A program made the translations under genes and the position numbers. From NCBI GenBank assembly GCA_947494715.1, contig CANLWG010000024.1, positions 1 through 64,000 on the forward strand: DNA of 64,000 bases. Direction: 5' to 3'. Under the pieces are notes generated by a model. The model searched no databases and was not told where the DNA came from. It was given only the letters and a program-made list of their open reading frames with translations. Below, one piece after another: positions 24,165 to 34,105 of this stretch (positions are counted from its first letter, which is position 1; each line of letters opens with the position of its first letter). This stretch comes from an uncultured Flavobacteriaceae bacterium (GTDB lineage: Bacteria; Bacteroidota; Bacteroidia; Flavobacteriales; Flavobacteriaceae).

Positions 24165-26384
24165 TTAGTTGCGTCTGGGTTTCCTATCCCGGTTATCCCG
24201 GCGTCGGTCGTCCCTTCCACGGTTACGGTCATTGTTTCTTGGAGGTCTTTCTACAAAACCTTCCGGTTTTGGAAGCAAGGCCTTTCGGGAAACCTTTTCC
24301 TTTCGTGTCCTTGGGTCCATTCCCATATATTTCACATCAAAAACATCGCCCATGTTCACTACATCGGAAACATTTTCGGTACGTTTCCAATCCAATTCCG
24401 AAACATGGAGCAGTACTTCGTTACCTGGGGCATCGTTGTATTCTACAACAGCACCAAAATCAAGCATTTTGATAACCTTTACTTCGTAAACACTACCAAC
24501 TTCCGGTTTGAACATCAATGAATCGATTTTCGCCAAAACAGCATCTATACCATCTTGATCCGTACCCAAAATCTCCACGATACCTTCTTCCGTCACTGGA
24601 TCTTCGTTGATGACGATTGTCGTCTTGGTCGTTTTTTGTAATTCTTGAATTACCTTACCACCTGGACCTATCAAAGCTCCGATGAATTCATTCGGAATAA
24701 TTTGGGTCACCATTTTTGGTGCATGAGGTTTAACGTCCGGTCTTGGATCAGAAATGGTATCCACTAATTTTTCCAAAATGTGTAGACGCCCATCACTGGC
24801 TTGTTTCAAGGCCTTTACCAAGATTTCATAGGACAGGCCTTTTACTTTGATATCCATCTGACAAGCGGTAATGCCATCAGCTGTACCCGTTACTTTAAAG
24901 TCCATATCGCCCAAATGATCTTCATCTCCTAAAATATCCGAAAGCACCGCATATTTTCCGCTATCCGCATCGGAAATCAATCCCATGGCAATACCCGAAA
25001 CCGGTTTTTTTAATTGTACCCCGGCATCCATTAAAGCCATAGTTCCCGAACAAACGGTAGCCATGGATGATGAACCATTACTTTCCAATACCTCGGAAAC
25101 TACGCGAACGGTATAGGGACAATCTTCAGGGACCATACCCTTTAAAGCACGTTGGGCCAGATTACCATGACCCACTTCCCTACGGGATGTTCCGCGTATT
25201 GGTCTTGCTTCCCCAGTTGAAAATGGAGGGAAGTTGTAGTGTAAATAGAAGGTTTCTTCACCTTCGAAAGAAGGCATATCTATTTGGTTGGCCTCTCTGG
25301 AGGTTCCCAAAGTTACTGTTGCCAATGCCTGGGTTTCCCCTCGTGTAAAGATTGCGGAGCCGTGAGTGGAAGGTAAATAATCCACTTCGCACCAAATGGG
25401 TCTGATTTCATCGGTTTTTCTACCATCCAATCGCAAACCTTCATTTAGGGTCAGATCACGGACCGCAGCTTTTTCGGCCTTGTAGAAATATTTAGAAACC
25501 AAGTCACCGTTTTCTTCCAATTCCTCTTCGGTAAAAGTAGCTTTCACTTCTTCCTTGATAGCGTCAAAGGCAGCACTCCGTTCTTGCTTGGCAGAACCTG
25601 CTTTGGCTATGGCATATACCTTATCATAGGTAAGGTCGTGTATTTTTTTGGCCAGTTCTTCATCTTCGCGTTCGCCTTCGTATTCCCGAACTTCCTTTTT
25701 GCCAAATGCTTCGGCCAATCGTATTTGGGCGGCGCATTGTGCTTTAATCGCCTCATGGGCAAATTTGATGGCCTCTGTCATTTCTTCCTCGGAGATTTCT
25801 TTCATCTCACCTTCCACCATCATTACGGAATCTGCAGATGCCCCAATGACCATATCAATATCACTTTCTTCTAACTGTGCTCGGGTCGGATTAATGATAA
25901 ATTCACCGTTGACACGACCAACGCGGCATTCCGAAATGGCACATTCAAAAGGAAAGTCGGAAAGTTGAATGGCTGCGGACGCTGCCAATCCGGCCATGGC
26001 ATCGGGCATAACGTCCTCATCATGGGACATGAGTTGGATCATTACCTGGGTCTCGCAATGATAATCCTTTGGAAAAAGTGGGCGTAATACCCTATCTACC
26101 AATCGCATAGTCAAAACCTCGCCATCGCTAGGTCTGGCCTCTCTTTTGAAAAATCCACCGGGATAACGGCCCGAGGCCGCAAATTTTTCGCGATAATCTA
26201 CCGTTAAGGGCAAAAAATCGACATCACTTTGTTTGTAATTGGAAACTACTGTACACAACAGCATACATTTTCCAGATTGGACAACAACGGACCCATGGGC
26301 CTGTTTTGCCAATTTTCCGGTTTCGATAGAGATTTCCCTACCGTCACCGAGGTCAATGACCTCTTTAAAAATCTTTGGAATCAT
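24165..26384 (-). CDS. pnp: Polynucleotide phosphorylase
   Basis: 739 aa. Two RNase PH domains (about 10-230 and 310-540; the second has [12 protein letters not shown] and a SGIAMGLI loop) flank the alpha-helical domain, followed by a KH domain with [14 protein letters not shown] and an S1 domain ([20 protein letters not shown]), then an Arg/Asp-rich tail of about 25 residues. It degrades RNA 3' to 5' using phosphate. It is downstream of rpsO on the same strand, the classic arrangement. Confidence 0.97.
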   Translation of the reverse strand: MIPKIFKEVIDLGDGREISIETGKLAKQAHGSVVVQSGKCMLLCTVVSNYKQSDVDFLPLTVDYREKFAASGRYPGGFFKREARPSDGEVLTMRLVDRVLRPLFPKDYHCETQVMIQLMSHDEDVMPDAMAGLAASAAIQLSDFPFECAISECRVGRVNGEFIINPTRAQLEESDIDMVIGASADSVMMVEGEMKEISEEEMTEAIKFAHEAIKAQCAAQIRLAEAFGKKEVREYEGEREDEELAKKIHDLTYDKVYAIAKAGSAKQERSAAFDAIKEEVKATFTEEELEENGDLVSKYFYKAEKAAVRDLTLNEGLRLDGRKTDEIRPIWCEVDYLPSTHGSAIFTRGETQALATVTLGTSREANQIDMPSFEGEETFYLHYNFPPFSTGEARPIRGTSRREVGHGNLAQRALKGMVPEDCPYTVRVVSEVLESNGSSSMATVCSGTMALMDAGVQLKKPVSGIAMGLISDADSGKYAVLSDILGDEDHLGDMDFKVTGTADGITACQMDIKVKGLSYEILVKALKQASDGRLHILEKLVDTISDPRPDVKPHAPKMVTQIIPNEFIGALIGPGGKVIQELQKTTKTTIVINEDPVTEEGIVEILGTDQDGIDAVLAKIDSLMFKPEVGSVYEVKVIKMLDFGAVVEYNDAPGNEVLLHVSELDWKRTENVSDVVNMGDVFDVKYMGMDPRTRKEKVSRKALLPKPEGFVERPPRNNDRNRGRDDRRRDNRDRKPRRN

Positions 26385-26512
26385 ACATTTGATTTAATCC
26401 ACCTGTGGTGGACTTGTTAAACAATGGTCTACCGTCTTACCGGACGGACAGGGTTGTGTTGTTGTGTGTTGTTGACCAATGAAAAACCGCGTGCAGCTTT
26501 TTGTTTGCCCCG

Positions 26513-26530
26513 TCCTGATGACTATCAGGA
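26513..26530. repeat. Small palindromic repeat, copy A
   Basis: TCCTGATGACTATCAGGA forms a 7-bp stem with a GACT loop in the pnp leader. A near-identical repeat with a compensatory base-pair change is at 27101-27118. Confidence 0.6.
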
Positions 26531-26585
26531 GTTTTAGGGTCTTTTACTATTATAAGGGATGCCAAAACCAAAACTTGTCTGGCAT

Positions 26586-26616
26586 AATAAAAGGGAAGTA
26601 TCACTCCCCTTTTATT
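26586..26616 (-). terminator. Terminator overlapping the rpsO stop codon
   Basis: A 14-bp stem (AATAAAAGGGGAGT / ACTTCCCTTTTATT on the minus strand, one wobble) with a 3-nt loop begins within the stop codon of rpsO. It would limit read-through from rpsO into pnp. Confidence 0.8.
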
Positions 26617-26884
26617 ATTTCCTAATATTCAAATCTTTTATTAATTCACGATATTTTACAATATCTTTTTTCTTTAGATAATCCAAAAGGCTTCTTCGCT
26701 TACCCACCAAACGCACTAAAGATCTTTCTGTATTAAAGTCTTTGTGATTTTTTTTGAGATGTTGTGTAAGGTGGTTGATACGATGTGTAAACAAGGCTAC
26801 CTGACCTTCCGTAGAGCCCGTATTGTTATCTTTTCCGCCGTATTTCTTGAAAATATCAGCTTTAATTTCCTTGGTTAAATACAT
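26615..26884 (-). CDS. rpsO: 30S ribosomal protein S15
   Basis: 89 aa, the normal length. It shows the family signature NTGSTEGQVALFTHRINHLTQHLK and the conserved GKRRSLLDYLKKKD. It binds 16S rRNA in the central domain of the 30S subunit. Confidence 0.98.
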   Translation of the reverse strand: MYLTKEIKADIFKKYGGKDNNTGSTEGQVALFTHRINHLTQHLKKNHKDFNTERSLVRLVGKRRSLLDYLKKKDIVKYRELIKDLNIRK

Positions 26885-26938
26885 TCCAATATTATATTAA
26901 ATGATTTTTATGTATTTGATTGATTTTCAATCAGTGCG

Positions 26939-26946
26939 CAAAGATA
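26939..26946 (-). promoter_or_regulatory. -7 promoter element of rpsO
   Basis: Minus-strand TATCTTTG is a match to TAnnTTTG, about 55 nt before the rpsO ATG. Confidence 0.55.
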
Positions 26947-27063
26947 GAAATATTTTTAGATTAAGAGACTGTTTTGAACTATGTCAATTATTTTTTTTGA
27001 GTTCGGTTAAACCTTTTGGGATATACTTAAGTCATAGGAAGGTAATGTTAAAAAAATGTTAGT

Positions 27064-27933
27064 ATGAAAAGTCTCAAAAAAATGAACTTTACAGGTCTGC
27101 TCCCGATGACCATCGGGATGGCAACAATGTTATTTTTTTCCTGTAACAAAGAGGAATCGCCCAGTATGGAAGGCGAAGAAAGTCTGGATGTTGTGGCCTT
27201 AACGGCCAGTGATGAAGCAGAACTTATTTCGGAAGAAGTCATCACTGTTGCGGAGGATGTATATTCCGTAGATGAAATCACTACAATTTCCAAAGCTTCG
27301 TATAGATCGGATTACTTGCTGGACTGTGTTACCATTACGACTGTGGTCACGGATACTACGAAGGAAAAGACCATTGATTTTGGCCTAGGATGCGAGTTGC
27401 CTAATGGAAATGTCCTAAGTGGAATTATCTTTCTTGCGTATGAGAAGGACATGGAACAGGCTACGAAAACCATTACACTTTCTTTAGTGGATTTTACATT
27501 TAATGAAGTTGCCGTGGAAGGTGGTGCCACTATAGAGAGGGTACGTTCCAATGAAAATGGCAATCCCCAGGCAGATGTAACCGGGGCATTCAACGGCACA
27601 TGGCCGGATGGAAGCACTGCGAATTTTACCGGTAACCGTACCCGGGAATGGATAGAAGGTTATGGCAGTGGATTCTGGGGCGATAATGTGTTTCTAATCA
27701 CAGGTAAAAAAACCTATACGGGGCCTCAGGGTAATGTGTTCATTAAGGAAACTGTAATCCCTTTACGTAGGGAGTGGTCCTGTCGTTTTATCGTAAGCGG
27801 TATTTTGGATATTTCCAGAAATGACCTCACCGCTAGTTTGGATTTTGGTGACGGTGACTGTGACGCCAAAGGTGTTTTGACATACCCTGATGGTAAGACT
27901 GAGGAAATCTTCCTTAGACGTTTTAGGAATTGA
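27064..27933 (+). CDS. Lipoprotein of unknown function
   Basis: 289 aa. A leader with lipobox Cys at about residue 27 (MLFFSCNKE) is followed by an acidic region (about 30-75). The rest is Thr- and Gly-rich and beta-predicted, with NGTWPDGSTANFTGNRTREWIEGY and a closing YPDGKTEEIFLRRFRN. The family is not recognised, though such proteins are common in Flavobacteriaceae. The signal-peptide coding sequence contains the palindrome at 27101-27118. Confidence 0.7.
   Translation: MKSLKKMNFTGLLPMTIGMATMLFFSCNKEESPSMEGEESLDVVALTASDEAELISEEVITVAEDVYSVDEITTISKASYRSDYLLDCVTITTVVTDTTKEKTIDFGLGCELPNGNVLSGIIFLAYEKDMEQATKTITLSLVDFTFNEVAVEGGATIERVRSNENGNPQADVTGAFNGTWPDGSTANFTGNRTREWIEGYGSGFWGDNVFLITGKKTYTGPQGNVFIKETVIPLRREWSCRFIVSGILDISRNDLTASLDFGDGDCDAKGVLTYPDGKTEEIFLRRFRN
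27101..27118. repeat. Small palindromic repeat, copy B (inside a signal peptide)
   Basis: TCCCGATGACCATCGGGA has the same plan as the repeat at 26513-26530; the T-A pair there is C-G here, so pairing is kept. It encodes part of the leader of the lipoprotein at 27064. Confidence 0.6.
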
Positions 27934-27956
27934 TGAATTTTTGATTGATTTGGTTG

Positions 27957-27986
27957 AAAAGTCTCGGCTGTAGGGTCGGGGCTTTT
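27957..27986 (+). terminator. Terminator after the lipoprotein gene
   Basis: Stem AAAAGTCTCG / CGGGGCTTTT (10 bp with two wobbles) followed by T residues, 24 nt past the stop. It abuts the accD stop on the other strand. Confidence 0.6.
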
Positions 27987-28855
27987 TATTTTCTGATCGG
28001 CTTATTTTGGATCAGGTCTATATAAAGGTTTATTTTCTTTTTTAAATCCTTTCTATGGACAATGAAATCCAAAAAGCCATGTTCTTGTACAAACTCTGCG
28101 GTTTGGAATCCTGGCGGAAGCTCCTTTCCCGTTGCTTCTTTTACTACTCTGGGTCCAGCAAAACCGATCAAGGCACCTGGTTCCGAGATGTTAATATCCC
28201 CTAGCATGGCATAGGAAGCGGTAGTACCTCCGGTGGTAGGATCCGTACACAGGGAAATGTATGGTATGCCCGCTTCGGCCAATTGCGCCAATTTGGCCGA
28301 TGTTTTTGCTAATTGCATCAAGGATAGCGCAGCTTCCATCATTCTTGCTCCCCCTGACTTGGATATCATTACAAAAGGGATGTTCTTTTTAATGGCATGA
28401 TCAATGGCCCTGGCTATTTTTTCTCCAACGACACTTCCCATGGAACCCCCTATAAAACCGAAATCCATACAGGCCACTACCAAATCCTTGCCCATGGATT
28501 TACCTTCAACGGTCCTTACGGCATCTTTTAAACCTGTTTTCTTTTGTGCTGCTTTTAGTCGGTCGGAATATTTTTTAGTATCTACGAACTTCAATGGATC
28601 TTTTGAAGAGAGTTTTGCATCCAGTTCGGTGAATTTGTCATCATCAAAAAGAATTTCAAAATACTCCTTGCTCCCTATCCTTACATGATAATCATCCTCC
28701 GGGCTTACATAAAAGTTTTTGGCCAATTCCTCGGATTCCACAATTTTCCCCGTAGGCGATTTGTACCACAATCCCCTTGGCGTATCTTTCTTTTGATCCG
28801 TGGCGGTCTGTATTCCCTTTTCCTTTCTTTTAAACCAAGCCGTCATATTTTCCAT
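27986..28855 (-). CDS. accD: Acetyl-CoA carboxylase carboxyltransferase subunit beta
   Basis: 289 aa. The carboxyltransferase core is complete: [61 protein letters not shown] and [13 protein letters not shown]. The N-terminal zinc ribbon is altered: the two CPxC pairs expected in the family are S33-P-T-G and S51-P-E-D here, so no zinc site remains. It forms malonyl-CoA with AccA, which is not in this window. It follows fbaA closely (24 bp) on the same strand. Confidence 0.96.
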   Translation of the reverse strand: MENMTAWFKRKEKGIQTATDQKKDTPRGLWYKSPTGKIVESEELAKNFYVSPEDDYHVRIGSKEYFEILFDDDKFTELDAKLSSKDPLKFVDTKKYSDRLKAAQKKTGLKDAVRTVEGKSMGKDLVVACMDFGFIGGSMGSVVGEKIARAIDHAIKKNIPFVMISKSGGARMMEAALSLMQLAKTSAKLAQLAEAGIPYISLCTDPTTGGTTASYAMLGDINISEPGALIGFAGPRVVKEATGKELPPGFQTAEFVQEHGFLDFIVHRKDLKKKINLYIDLIQNKPIRK

Positions 28856-28879
28856 ATTACAAAGAAGTGATTTACGGAA

Positions 28880-29947
28880 CTACAACGTATTAACGTTGTT
28901 TAGATCTTCAAAAGCTTTCTTTAGGCGTTCAACAAAGGTTTTTTCACCTTCCCTAAGCCATACCCTAGGATCATAAAACTTTTTATTGGGTTCGTCCGAA
29001 CCTCCCGGATTACCGATCTGAGCCTGAAGGTAGTCTTTTTTATCTTGTACATAATCCCGAACTCCGGTCAAGAAGGCATATTGTAAATCGGTATCGATAT
29101 TCATTTTTATGACGCCATACCCGATGGCTTCCCGAATTTCTTCAACGGTAGAACCTGAGCCTCCATGAAAAACAAAATCAATATGGTTATGCTCAACACC
29201 ATATTTTTTTGAGACGTACTCCTGCGAATTTCTTAGAATCTTTGGGGTAAGCTTTACATTACCCGGTTTGTATACCCCATGAACATTGCCAAAAGCTGCA
29301 GCTATGGTGAACCTATGGCTTATTTTGGAAAGTTCCTCATAAGCATAGGCCACTTCCTCGGGCTGGGTGTATAGTTTGGAATCATCAACATCCGAATTGT
29401 CCACGCCATCTTCTTCACCCCCGGTAATGCCCAATTCTATCTCCAAAGTCATATTCATTTTGCTCATTCGGGCCAGATACTCTTTACAGATTTCGATATT
29501 TTCCTCGATAGGTTCTTCGGAAAGATCGATCATATGCGAACTGAAAAGGGATTTCCCGGTTTCTGCAAAATGCTTTTCACTGGCATCCAAAAGCCCATCG
29601 ATCCAAGGCAGTAATTTTTTTGCACAATGATCCGTGTGTAGGATCACGGTTGCCCCATAGGCTTCGGCCAATTGGTGTATATGCTTTGCTCCGGCCACGC
29701 CCCCCAAAATAGCGGCTTGCTGCCCTTCATTGGACAGGCCTTTCCCTGCATTGAATTGTGCGCCCCCGTTCGAAAACTGAATGATTACGGGAGAATTTAA
29801 ACTGGCGGCCGTTTCCAGCACGCCATTTATCGTATTTGAACCAATGACATTTACCGCTGGCAAGGCAAACCCCTTCTCCTTGGCATAATTGAATATCTCT
29901 TGGACTTCGTCTCCGGTGGCTACTCCCGGTTTAATGTTGTGGGCCAT
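28880..29947 (-). CDS. fbaA: Class II fructose-bisphosphate aldolase
   Basis: 355 aa, normal for the long class IIA form. Zinc ligands and substrate motifs are present: LHTDHCAKK, GNVHGVYKPGN and FHGGSGSTVEEI, plus NIDTDLQYAF. It cleaves fructose-1,6-bisphosphate to DHAP and glyceraldehyde-3-phosphate in glycolysis, and works in reverse in gluconeogenesis. Probably co-transcribed with accD. Confidence 0.97.
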   Translation of the reverse strand: MAHNIKPGVATGDEVQEIFNYAKEKGFALPAVNVIGSNTINGVLETAASLNSPVIIQFSNGGAQFNAGKGLSNEGQQAAILGGVAGAKHIHQLAEAYGATVILHTDHCAKKLLPWIDGLLDASEKHFAETGKSLFSSHMIDLSEEPIEENIEICKEYLARMSKMNMTLEIELGITGGEEDGVDNSDVDDSKLYTQPEEVAYAYEELSKISHRFTIAAAFGNVHGVYKPGNVKLTPKILRNSQEYVSKKYGVEHNHIDFVFHGGSGSTVEEIREAIGYGVIKMNIDTDLQYAFLTGVRDYVQDKKDYLQAQIGNPGGSDEPNKKFYDPRVWLREGEKTFVERLKKAFEDLNNVNTL

Positions 29948-29981
29948 AATTTTGGTCTGTTTAGTTTAGTATTGAATGGGA

Positions 29982-29989
29982 CAAAAGTA
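29982..29989 (-). promoter_or_regulatory. -7 promoter element of fbaA-accD
   Basis: Minus-strand TACTTTTG matches TAnnTTTG and lies about 35 nt before the fbaA ATG. Confidence 0.5.
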
Positions 29990-30004
29990 ATAAAATAATT
30001 AGGT

Positions 30005-32599
30005 CTAAAAAGGATAGTTGATACCAATTTGAAGTACAGAATTACCGAAATTATAGTCCCTAAACCATCTTTTGGAAGGTTCTTCCGCTGGATTGTAGGT
30101 CTTAAAGCCCAAGTCCACACGAAATAGAAAATAGGTAAAATCATAGCGAAGCCCAAATCCGGTTCCCAGGGCAATATCCCCCAAATCATCAAGACCGTCA
30201 AAAACGGCATCCGGATCTTCCTGGTCATCAAAAACATTCCAAATATTCCCGGCATCCGCGAACAGGGCACCTTTGATATCGCCTACAATAGGAAACCGAT
30301 ATTCCAAATTGAAGGCTAACTTAAAATTAGCCTCGTTAAAATCATTTATAGCATTCGTCTTTCCAGGCCCCAAGGAGTAAGGGAACCAAGCACGATTATC
30401 GTTGGACCCCCCTGCAAAGTAACTGCGTACAAAAGGAATGTTGGTAGAGTTACCATAAGGAACAGCAATTCCAATAAAGGTATGGAAAGCCAATACTTTT
30501 GATCTGGACAGATCCCAGTACTTCACAAAATCGATATCGGTCTTGACATATTGGGAATAGGGAACGCTAAAAACCAAAAGGTCACCATCATCATTTTTGT
30601 TGAAGGGAATGAAATTGGCGAAGCCGGAAAGTAAATTTCCGGCACTTTCCAAAGTCCATCGAAACTGAAAAAAATTGTTGTCTGTTAGTCCATTCCTATT
30701 GTTTTTGTGAAAAGTATAGTTACTGGCAAAGATGAGGTTGTTCTCCGTTAACCGTATTCTTCGTTCCTCAATACTGTTTACCTCCTGCAATTGTTCGACC
30801 GTGGATGACACCTCATTGCTCAATATGGCCTGGGTAAAACCTGTGGTACCCTCAGGAATAATTAATTGGGGATCGGTAGAGCCATCCGGAGTCTCGAAAA
30901 ATTCGGCCAAGACAGCATTTCCTTCAAAGTCATCCGCTACTTCATCCAGTCTATCGTAAGAATTCCTGTAGACGTTAAAGAAACGATTTGTGTTTACGTT
31001 GCGGACAAATTGTATGTTCAAAAGTTCTACAGTATTTCTTCTAAAATCCGAAGGAGTCCAATTATAGCTCAAGATGGAATTAAAGGTTTGCTTATCCAAG
31101 CCAATATTCTGTTGAAAACTAGATCCAAGGGATATTCGTGTCCTTGGCAAAGTGTAACTAGGGATAATTTTGTTCGTATTTAGAAAAGGAAACCAGATTC
31201 TGGGAAAATCCAAATTAAGATCCGCCCCAAATTCCAAGATGTTAAAGAAACGGCTATCTATTATGGTAGGGTCACTTGATGAGCCAATATTCAATCTGCC
31301 CGTTAGACTCAAATTCTCGGCACCTTTAAAGAGGTTTCTGGCCTGTAGGGAGGGACTAAAGGCAAGGCCCACACGTTGAATATTGGAATGGGTAACATCA
31401 AAATCCATTCCCAAGGAATACTTTGGTCTAGCTGCCAAGTAAACATTAGAGGTAAGTTTTGTACGTGTGCTATCTTCCTCAAAAGTAATGGTCGGATACT
31501 TAAAAACGTTGAGGTTGTTTATCTGACGGTAGGTACGGGTCCTATCCAAATCCCTATAAATACTGTCCTTCTCAAAAAAAATGGCGTCTGCCAAAGTCTT
31601 GGGCTTAAAGCGCAGCTTATCATGATAAAATATGGTGTAATCGCCATATCGGGTAAATTGTTGCTCACTATCACGTTCACTATACAGAAAGTCCGTATAG
31701 ATATTAATTTTATCAAACCTATGGATTTTATATTCAGAAGTTGTCAATGTGGTATCGCTCCTTCTTTTAAGATTGTCGATATTCAGTTCTATGTCCATTT
31801 CCCGATCTTTTCCCATTTTTGTAGTGTCTCGGATAATGGTATAGCTTATGGAACTTTCCTGAAAATCATAAACACCGGAATTTCTAAAAATATTGGCCAA
31901 GCGTTCGCGTTCGGCGTTAAAATCCCCGAGGTCAAACTGTTTTCCCTGTTCAACAAAGGATTCCTCAGTATGTACGGCATAAAGGGAATCTATGGCACTA
32001 GAGGCAATTGAATGGGATATGGAATCTACCATATAGGGTTCTCCCAAAGAAATCTTATAATTGATTCCCGCTCTTCGTTTTCGAGATGCGCTATCAATTT
32101 CAAATGTGGTATTGTTATTAAAATAGCCCTTACTTCCATAATAAACGCTGAGCCTTTCCAGACTTTTTCTCGTATTCGAAGTGTCAATAATTACCGGTGC
32201 CTCCCCAATTCTCTTCAACCAAACACTTAGCCCTTTTACCATGAAGGATTCTCCAAGTCGCTCCACCTGCTTTTCGGATAAAAAATTGTCCAGTCTATCT
32301 TTTCGTTTTGGCTTTCGGTAGAGCCAGTCCTGATAGGAAGAATCCGGATTTTTTTTGGCAATATTGTACAGGTTCAATCGAAGGGGATACCCCAATATCC
32401 TGCTATTGGGTTTCTGGATAATGAGGCTTTCGATATCTTCATCGGTAACTTTTAGACTATCCGCGTAAATGTTATTTTTTACAAGGAGAAGCTCATCTTC
32501 ACCAACTCTTTTGAGGGTGTTACAGGAAGTGATTGCGAAACCTATTAATAATAGGCTTATTTTAGCCCAGGTTCCGGTGGTGCCCAAATACATCCTCAT
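30005..32599 (-). CDS. BamA/TamA-family outer-membrane lipoprotein (TamL-like)
   Basis: About 864 aa from the ATG at 32599, chosen because it puts a signal sequence and lipobox (LLLIGFAITSCNTLKRVG) at the N-terminus and avoids overlap with the divergent methyltransferase gene. The N-terminal ~400 residues hold POTRA-like domains, and the C-terminal half is an Omp85 barrel (FVRSYFAGGSNDNRAWFPYSLGPG; final strand VLQIGINYPF). Lipidated TamA homologues (TamL) are typical of Bacteroidota and act in outer-membrane protein assembly or transport. Confidence 0.88.
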   Translation of the reverse strand: MRMYLGTTGTWAKISLLLIGFAITSCNTLKRVGEDELLLVKNNIYADSLKVTDEDIESLIIQKPNSRILGYPLRLNLYNIAKKNPDSSYQDWLYRKPKRKDRLDNFLSEKQVERLGESFMVKGLSVWLKRIGEAPVIIDTSNTRKSLERLSVYYGSKGYFNNNTTFEIDSASRKRRAGINYKISLGEPYMVDSISHSIASSAIDSLYAVHTEESFVEQGKQFDLGDFNAERERLANIFRNSGVYDFQESSISYTIIRDTTKMGKDREMDIELNIDNLKRRSDTTLTTSEYKIHRFDKINIYTDFLYSERDSEQQFTRYGDYTIFYHDKLRFKPKTLADAIFFEKDSIYRDLDRTRTYRQINNLNVFKYPTITFEEDSTRTKLTSNVYLAARPKYSLGMDFDVTHSNIQRVGLAFSPSLQARNLFKGAENLSLTGRLNIGSSSDPTIIDSRFFNILEFGADLNLDFPRIWFPFLNTNKIIPSYTLPRTRISLGSSFQQNIGLDKQTFNSILSYNWTPSDFRRNTVELLNIQFVRNVNTNRFFNVYRNSYDRLDEVADDFEGNAVLAEFFETPDGSTDPQLIIPEGTTGFTQAILSNEVSSTVEQLQEVNSIEERRIRLTENNLIFASNYTFHKNNRNGLTDNNFFQFRWTLESAGNLLSGFANFIPFNKNDDGDLLVFSVPYSQYVKTDIDFVKYWDLSRSKVLAFHTFIGIAVPYGNSTNIPFVRSYFAGGSNDNRAWFPYSLGPGKTNAINDFNEANFKLAFNLEYRFPIVGDIKGALFADAGNIWNVFDDQEDPDAVFDGLDDLGDIALGTGFGLRYDFTYFLFRVDLGFKTYNPAEEPSKRWFRDYNFGNSVLQIGINYPF

Positions 32600-32623
32600 A
32601 GAAGCCAAAAATACATTATTTGC

Positions 32624-33349
32624 ATGGTTGTTAAAAACCAAATAAAACTTATCAAAAGTCTACATCAAAAAAAGTACCGAAACTTACATGGACTTTTTCT
32701 GGTCGAGGGAATCAAGATGGTAGGGGAACTCCTAGATTCCGGATTAAGGGTATACAGCATATTTACCACGGATGATTCTGTTTTGGAGGGAAGGCAGGAT
32801 TCCCAAATCCTGATTTCCGAGTCGGAGCTCAAGCAAATGAGTTCCCTAAAAAACCCCAACTCCGTACTTGGGGTCTTTTATAAGCCCCAAGCCCAGGAAG
32901 TGGATTTTAGGGATTGGATCCTTGCCTTGGACAATGTGTCCGATCCTGGAAATTTGGGAACCATCATTCGGCTATGTGATTGGTTCGGGATATCCCATTT
33001 AGTATGTTCCAAGGACACCGTGGATTGTTATAATCCCAAAGCACTTCAAGCGACAATGGGTTCCATTGCTCGGGTACATGTAGTATATAAGGACCTACTA
33101 CAATTTTTAAGAGAATCCAAGCAACAGATCTTCGGCACGTTCATGGACGGCCAAAGTGTTTATGATGCCAAGTTGCCCGGTTCCGGAATTTTGGTAATGG
33201 GCAATGAGGCCCATGGGATTTCGCAAGAAATCAAAGCCGTATGTTATGAAAAGATAGGTATTCCTCAATTTGGCAAGTTGACAGCAGAAAGTCTCAATGT
33301 GGCTACGGCCACGGCTGTTTTGTTAAATGAGCTGAGGAGGGAAAATTAA
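32624..33349 (+). CDS. TrmH/SpoU-family RNA 2'-O-methyltransferase
   Basis: 241 aa. An N-terminal substrate-binding domain (about 1-90, FLVEGIKMVGELL) precedes the SPOUT domain with LDNVSDPGNLGTIIRLCDWFGI, VMGNEAHGIS and IPQFGKLTAESLNVATATAVLL, the three SpoU motifs that make the SAM knot. The target is a tRNA or 23S rRNA ribose; which one cannot be told. It is divergent from the TamL-like gene with a very short gap. Confidence 0.92.
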   Translation: MVVKNQIKLIKSLHQKKYRNLHGLFLVEGIKMVGELLDSGLRVYSIFTTDDSVLEGRQDSQILISESELKQMSSLKNPNSVLGVFYKPQAQEVDFRDWILALDNVSDPGNLGTIIRLCDWFGISHLVCSKDTVDCYNPKALQATMGSIARVHVVYKDLLQFLRESKQQIFGTFMDGQSVYDAKLPGSGILVMGNEAHGISQEIKAVCYEKIGIPQFGKLTAESLNVATATAVLLNELRREN

Positions 33350-33399
33350 AATCTGATTTTTTAAGGTTGTTGAGTTTTTACATTTTACCATCGACCCAA

Positions 33400-34101
33400 C
33401 TACTCAAACGTAAAGTTGATAAAAAACCCTCTTGTTCGAAGTCCATCTATGTTGCCCGTCCATGGACTATTGGGGTCATTGTCCGGGACCAATTCATCGC
33501 TAATGGCAAAAACCCCTCTAATGGAGGGCGTAAATTTGAAGTATTCCAAATAAAAATCGATTCCAAAGCCCAGTTCATAATTATATACCCACTTTTTCAT
33601 CCGAAAGGTACCAGAGCTATTGTCGTCCAATGCAGTTTCATTGCTGCCCAAGTTTAGGGAGGTAGAGGCACCCCCGATCAAAAAAGGCTTCCAATTACCA
33701 AAACGACGTGCACTTGCTTTGATTAAAAGAGGAAAATTGATATAGGTCGATTTTACCTCCCTTATGGCATCCCGTTTCTCGGTAAATCCTGGAAAACCCA
33801 AAGTTCTTGCATTGTATAAGAGCCCAGGCTCAAATCGAAGGTCCAAAAATTCATTGATTCGCATTTCACCGATTAGACCTACGTTAAAACCAATGGACTT
33901 ACTGACCAGGATATCCGTATCCCCGGGATCATTTTTATAATTGAATTTGAAGTCATATTGATTAAACCCCAAGAAATATCCCCAATTAAGCAATGCCTTG
34001 TCCTCATTTTCCAGATTTAGGATGGGCTTTTCGTTAAATTGGGCATTGGCAGGGATACATAGGAAAAGTAGACCAATGCATAACAAAAAGATGTACTTCA
34101 T
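33400..34101 (-). CDS. porT: PorT-like outer-membrane barrel protein (type IX secretion)
   Basis: About 233 aa from the ATG at 34101, which gives a proper signal peptide (MKYIFLLCIGLLFLCIPANAQ) and sits four bases after the ubiE stop. The body is a PorT-family barrel with NWGYFLGFNQYDFKF, GFNVGLIGEMRINEFLDLRFEPGLLY and a final FFINFTFE strand. PorT is needed for type IX protein secretion in Porphyromonas and for gliding-linked secretion in Flavobacterium. In Flavobacteria it is often found beside ubiE, which supports the call. Confidence 0.82.
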   Translation of the reverse strand: MKYIFLLCIGLLFLCIPANAQFNEKPILNLENEDKALLNWGYFLGFNQYDFKFNYKNDPGDTDILVSKSIGFNVGLIGEMRINEFLDLRFEPGLLYNARTLGFPGFTEKRDAIREVKSTYINFPLLIKASARRFGNWKPFLIGGASTSLNLGSNETALDDNSSGTFRMKKWVYNYELGFGIDFYLEYFKFTPSIRGVFAISDELVPDNDPNSPWTGNIDGLRTRGFFINFTFE

Positions 34102-34105
34102 ATTC

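Noticed and set aside
24169-26420. Several plus-strand readings of 60-106 codons within pnp
   Set aside because: They lie wholly inside a highly conserved gene on the other strand and show no protein family features, so they are shadows of its codon pattern.
26440-26485. GTTGTG-rich stretch in the pnp leader as another cassette junction
   Set aside because: It contains repeated GTTGTG but no opposed CAAC partner at the 6-10 nt spacing seen at the other junctions, and no integrase is nearby.
32850-32881. Terminator-like hairpin (AAAAACCCCAACTC...TTGGGGTCTTTT) inside the TrmH-family gene
   Set aside because: It falls in the middle of an intact, conserved coding sequence; a functional terminator there would prevent expression. 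It is probably a codon-level coincidence.
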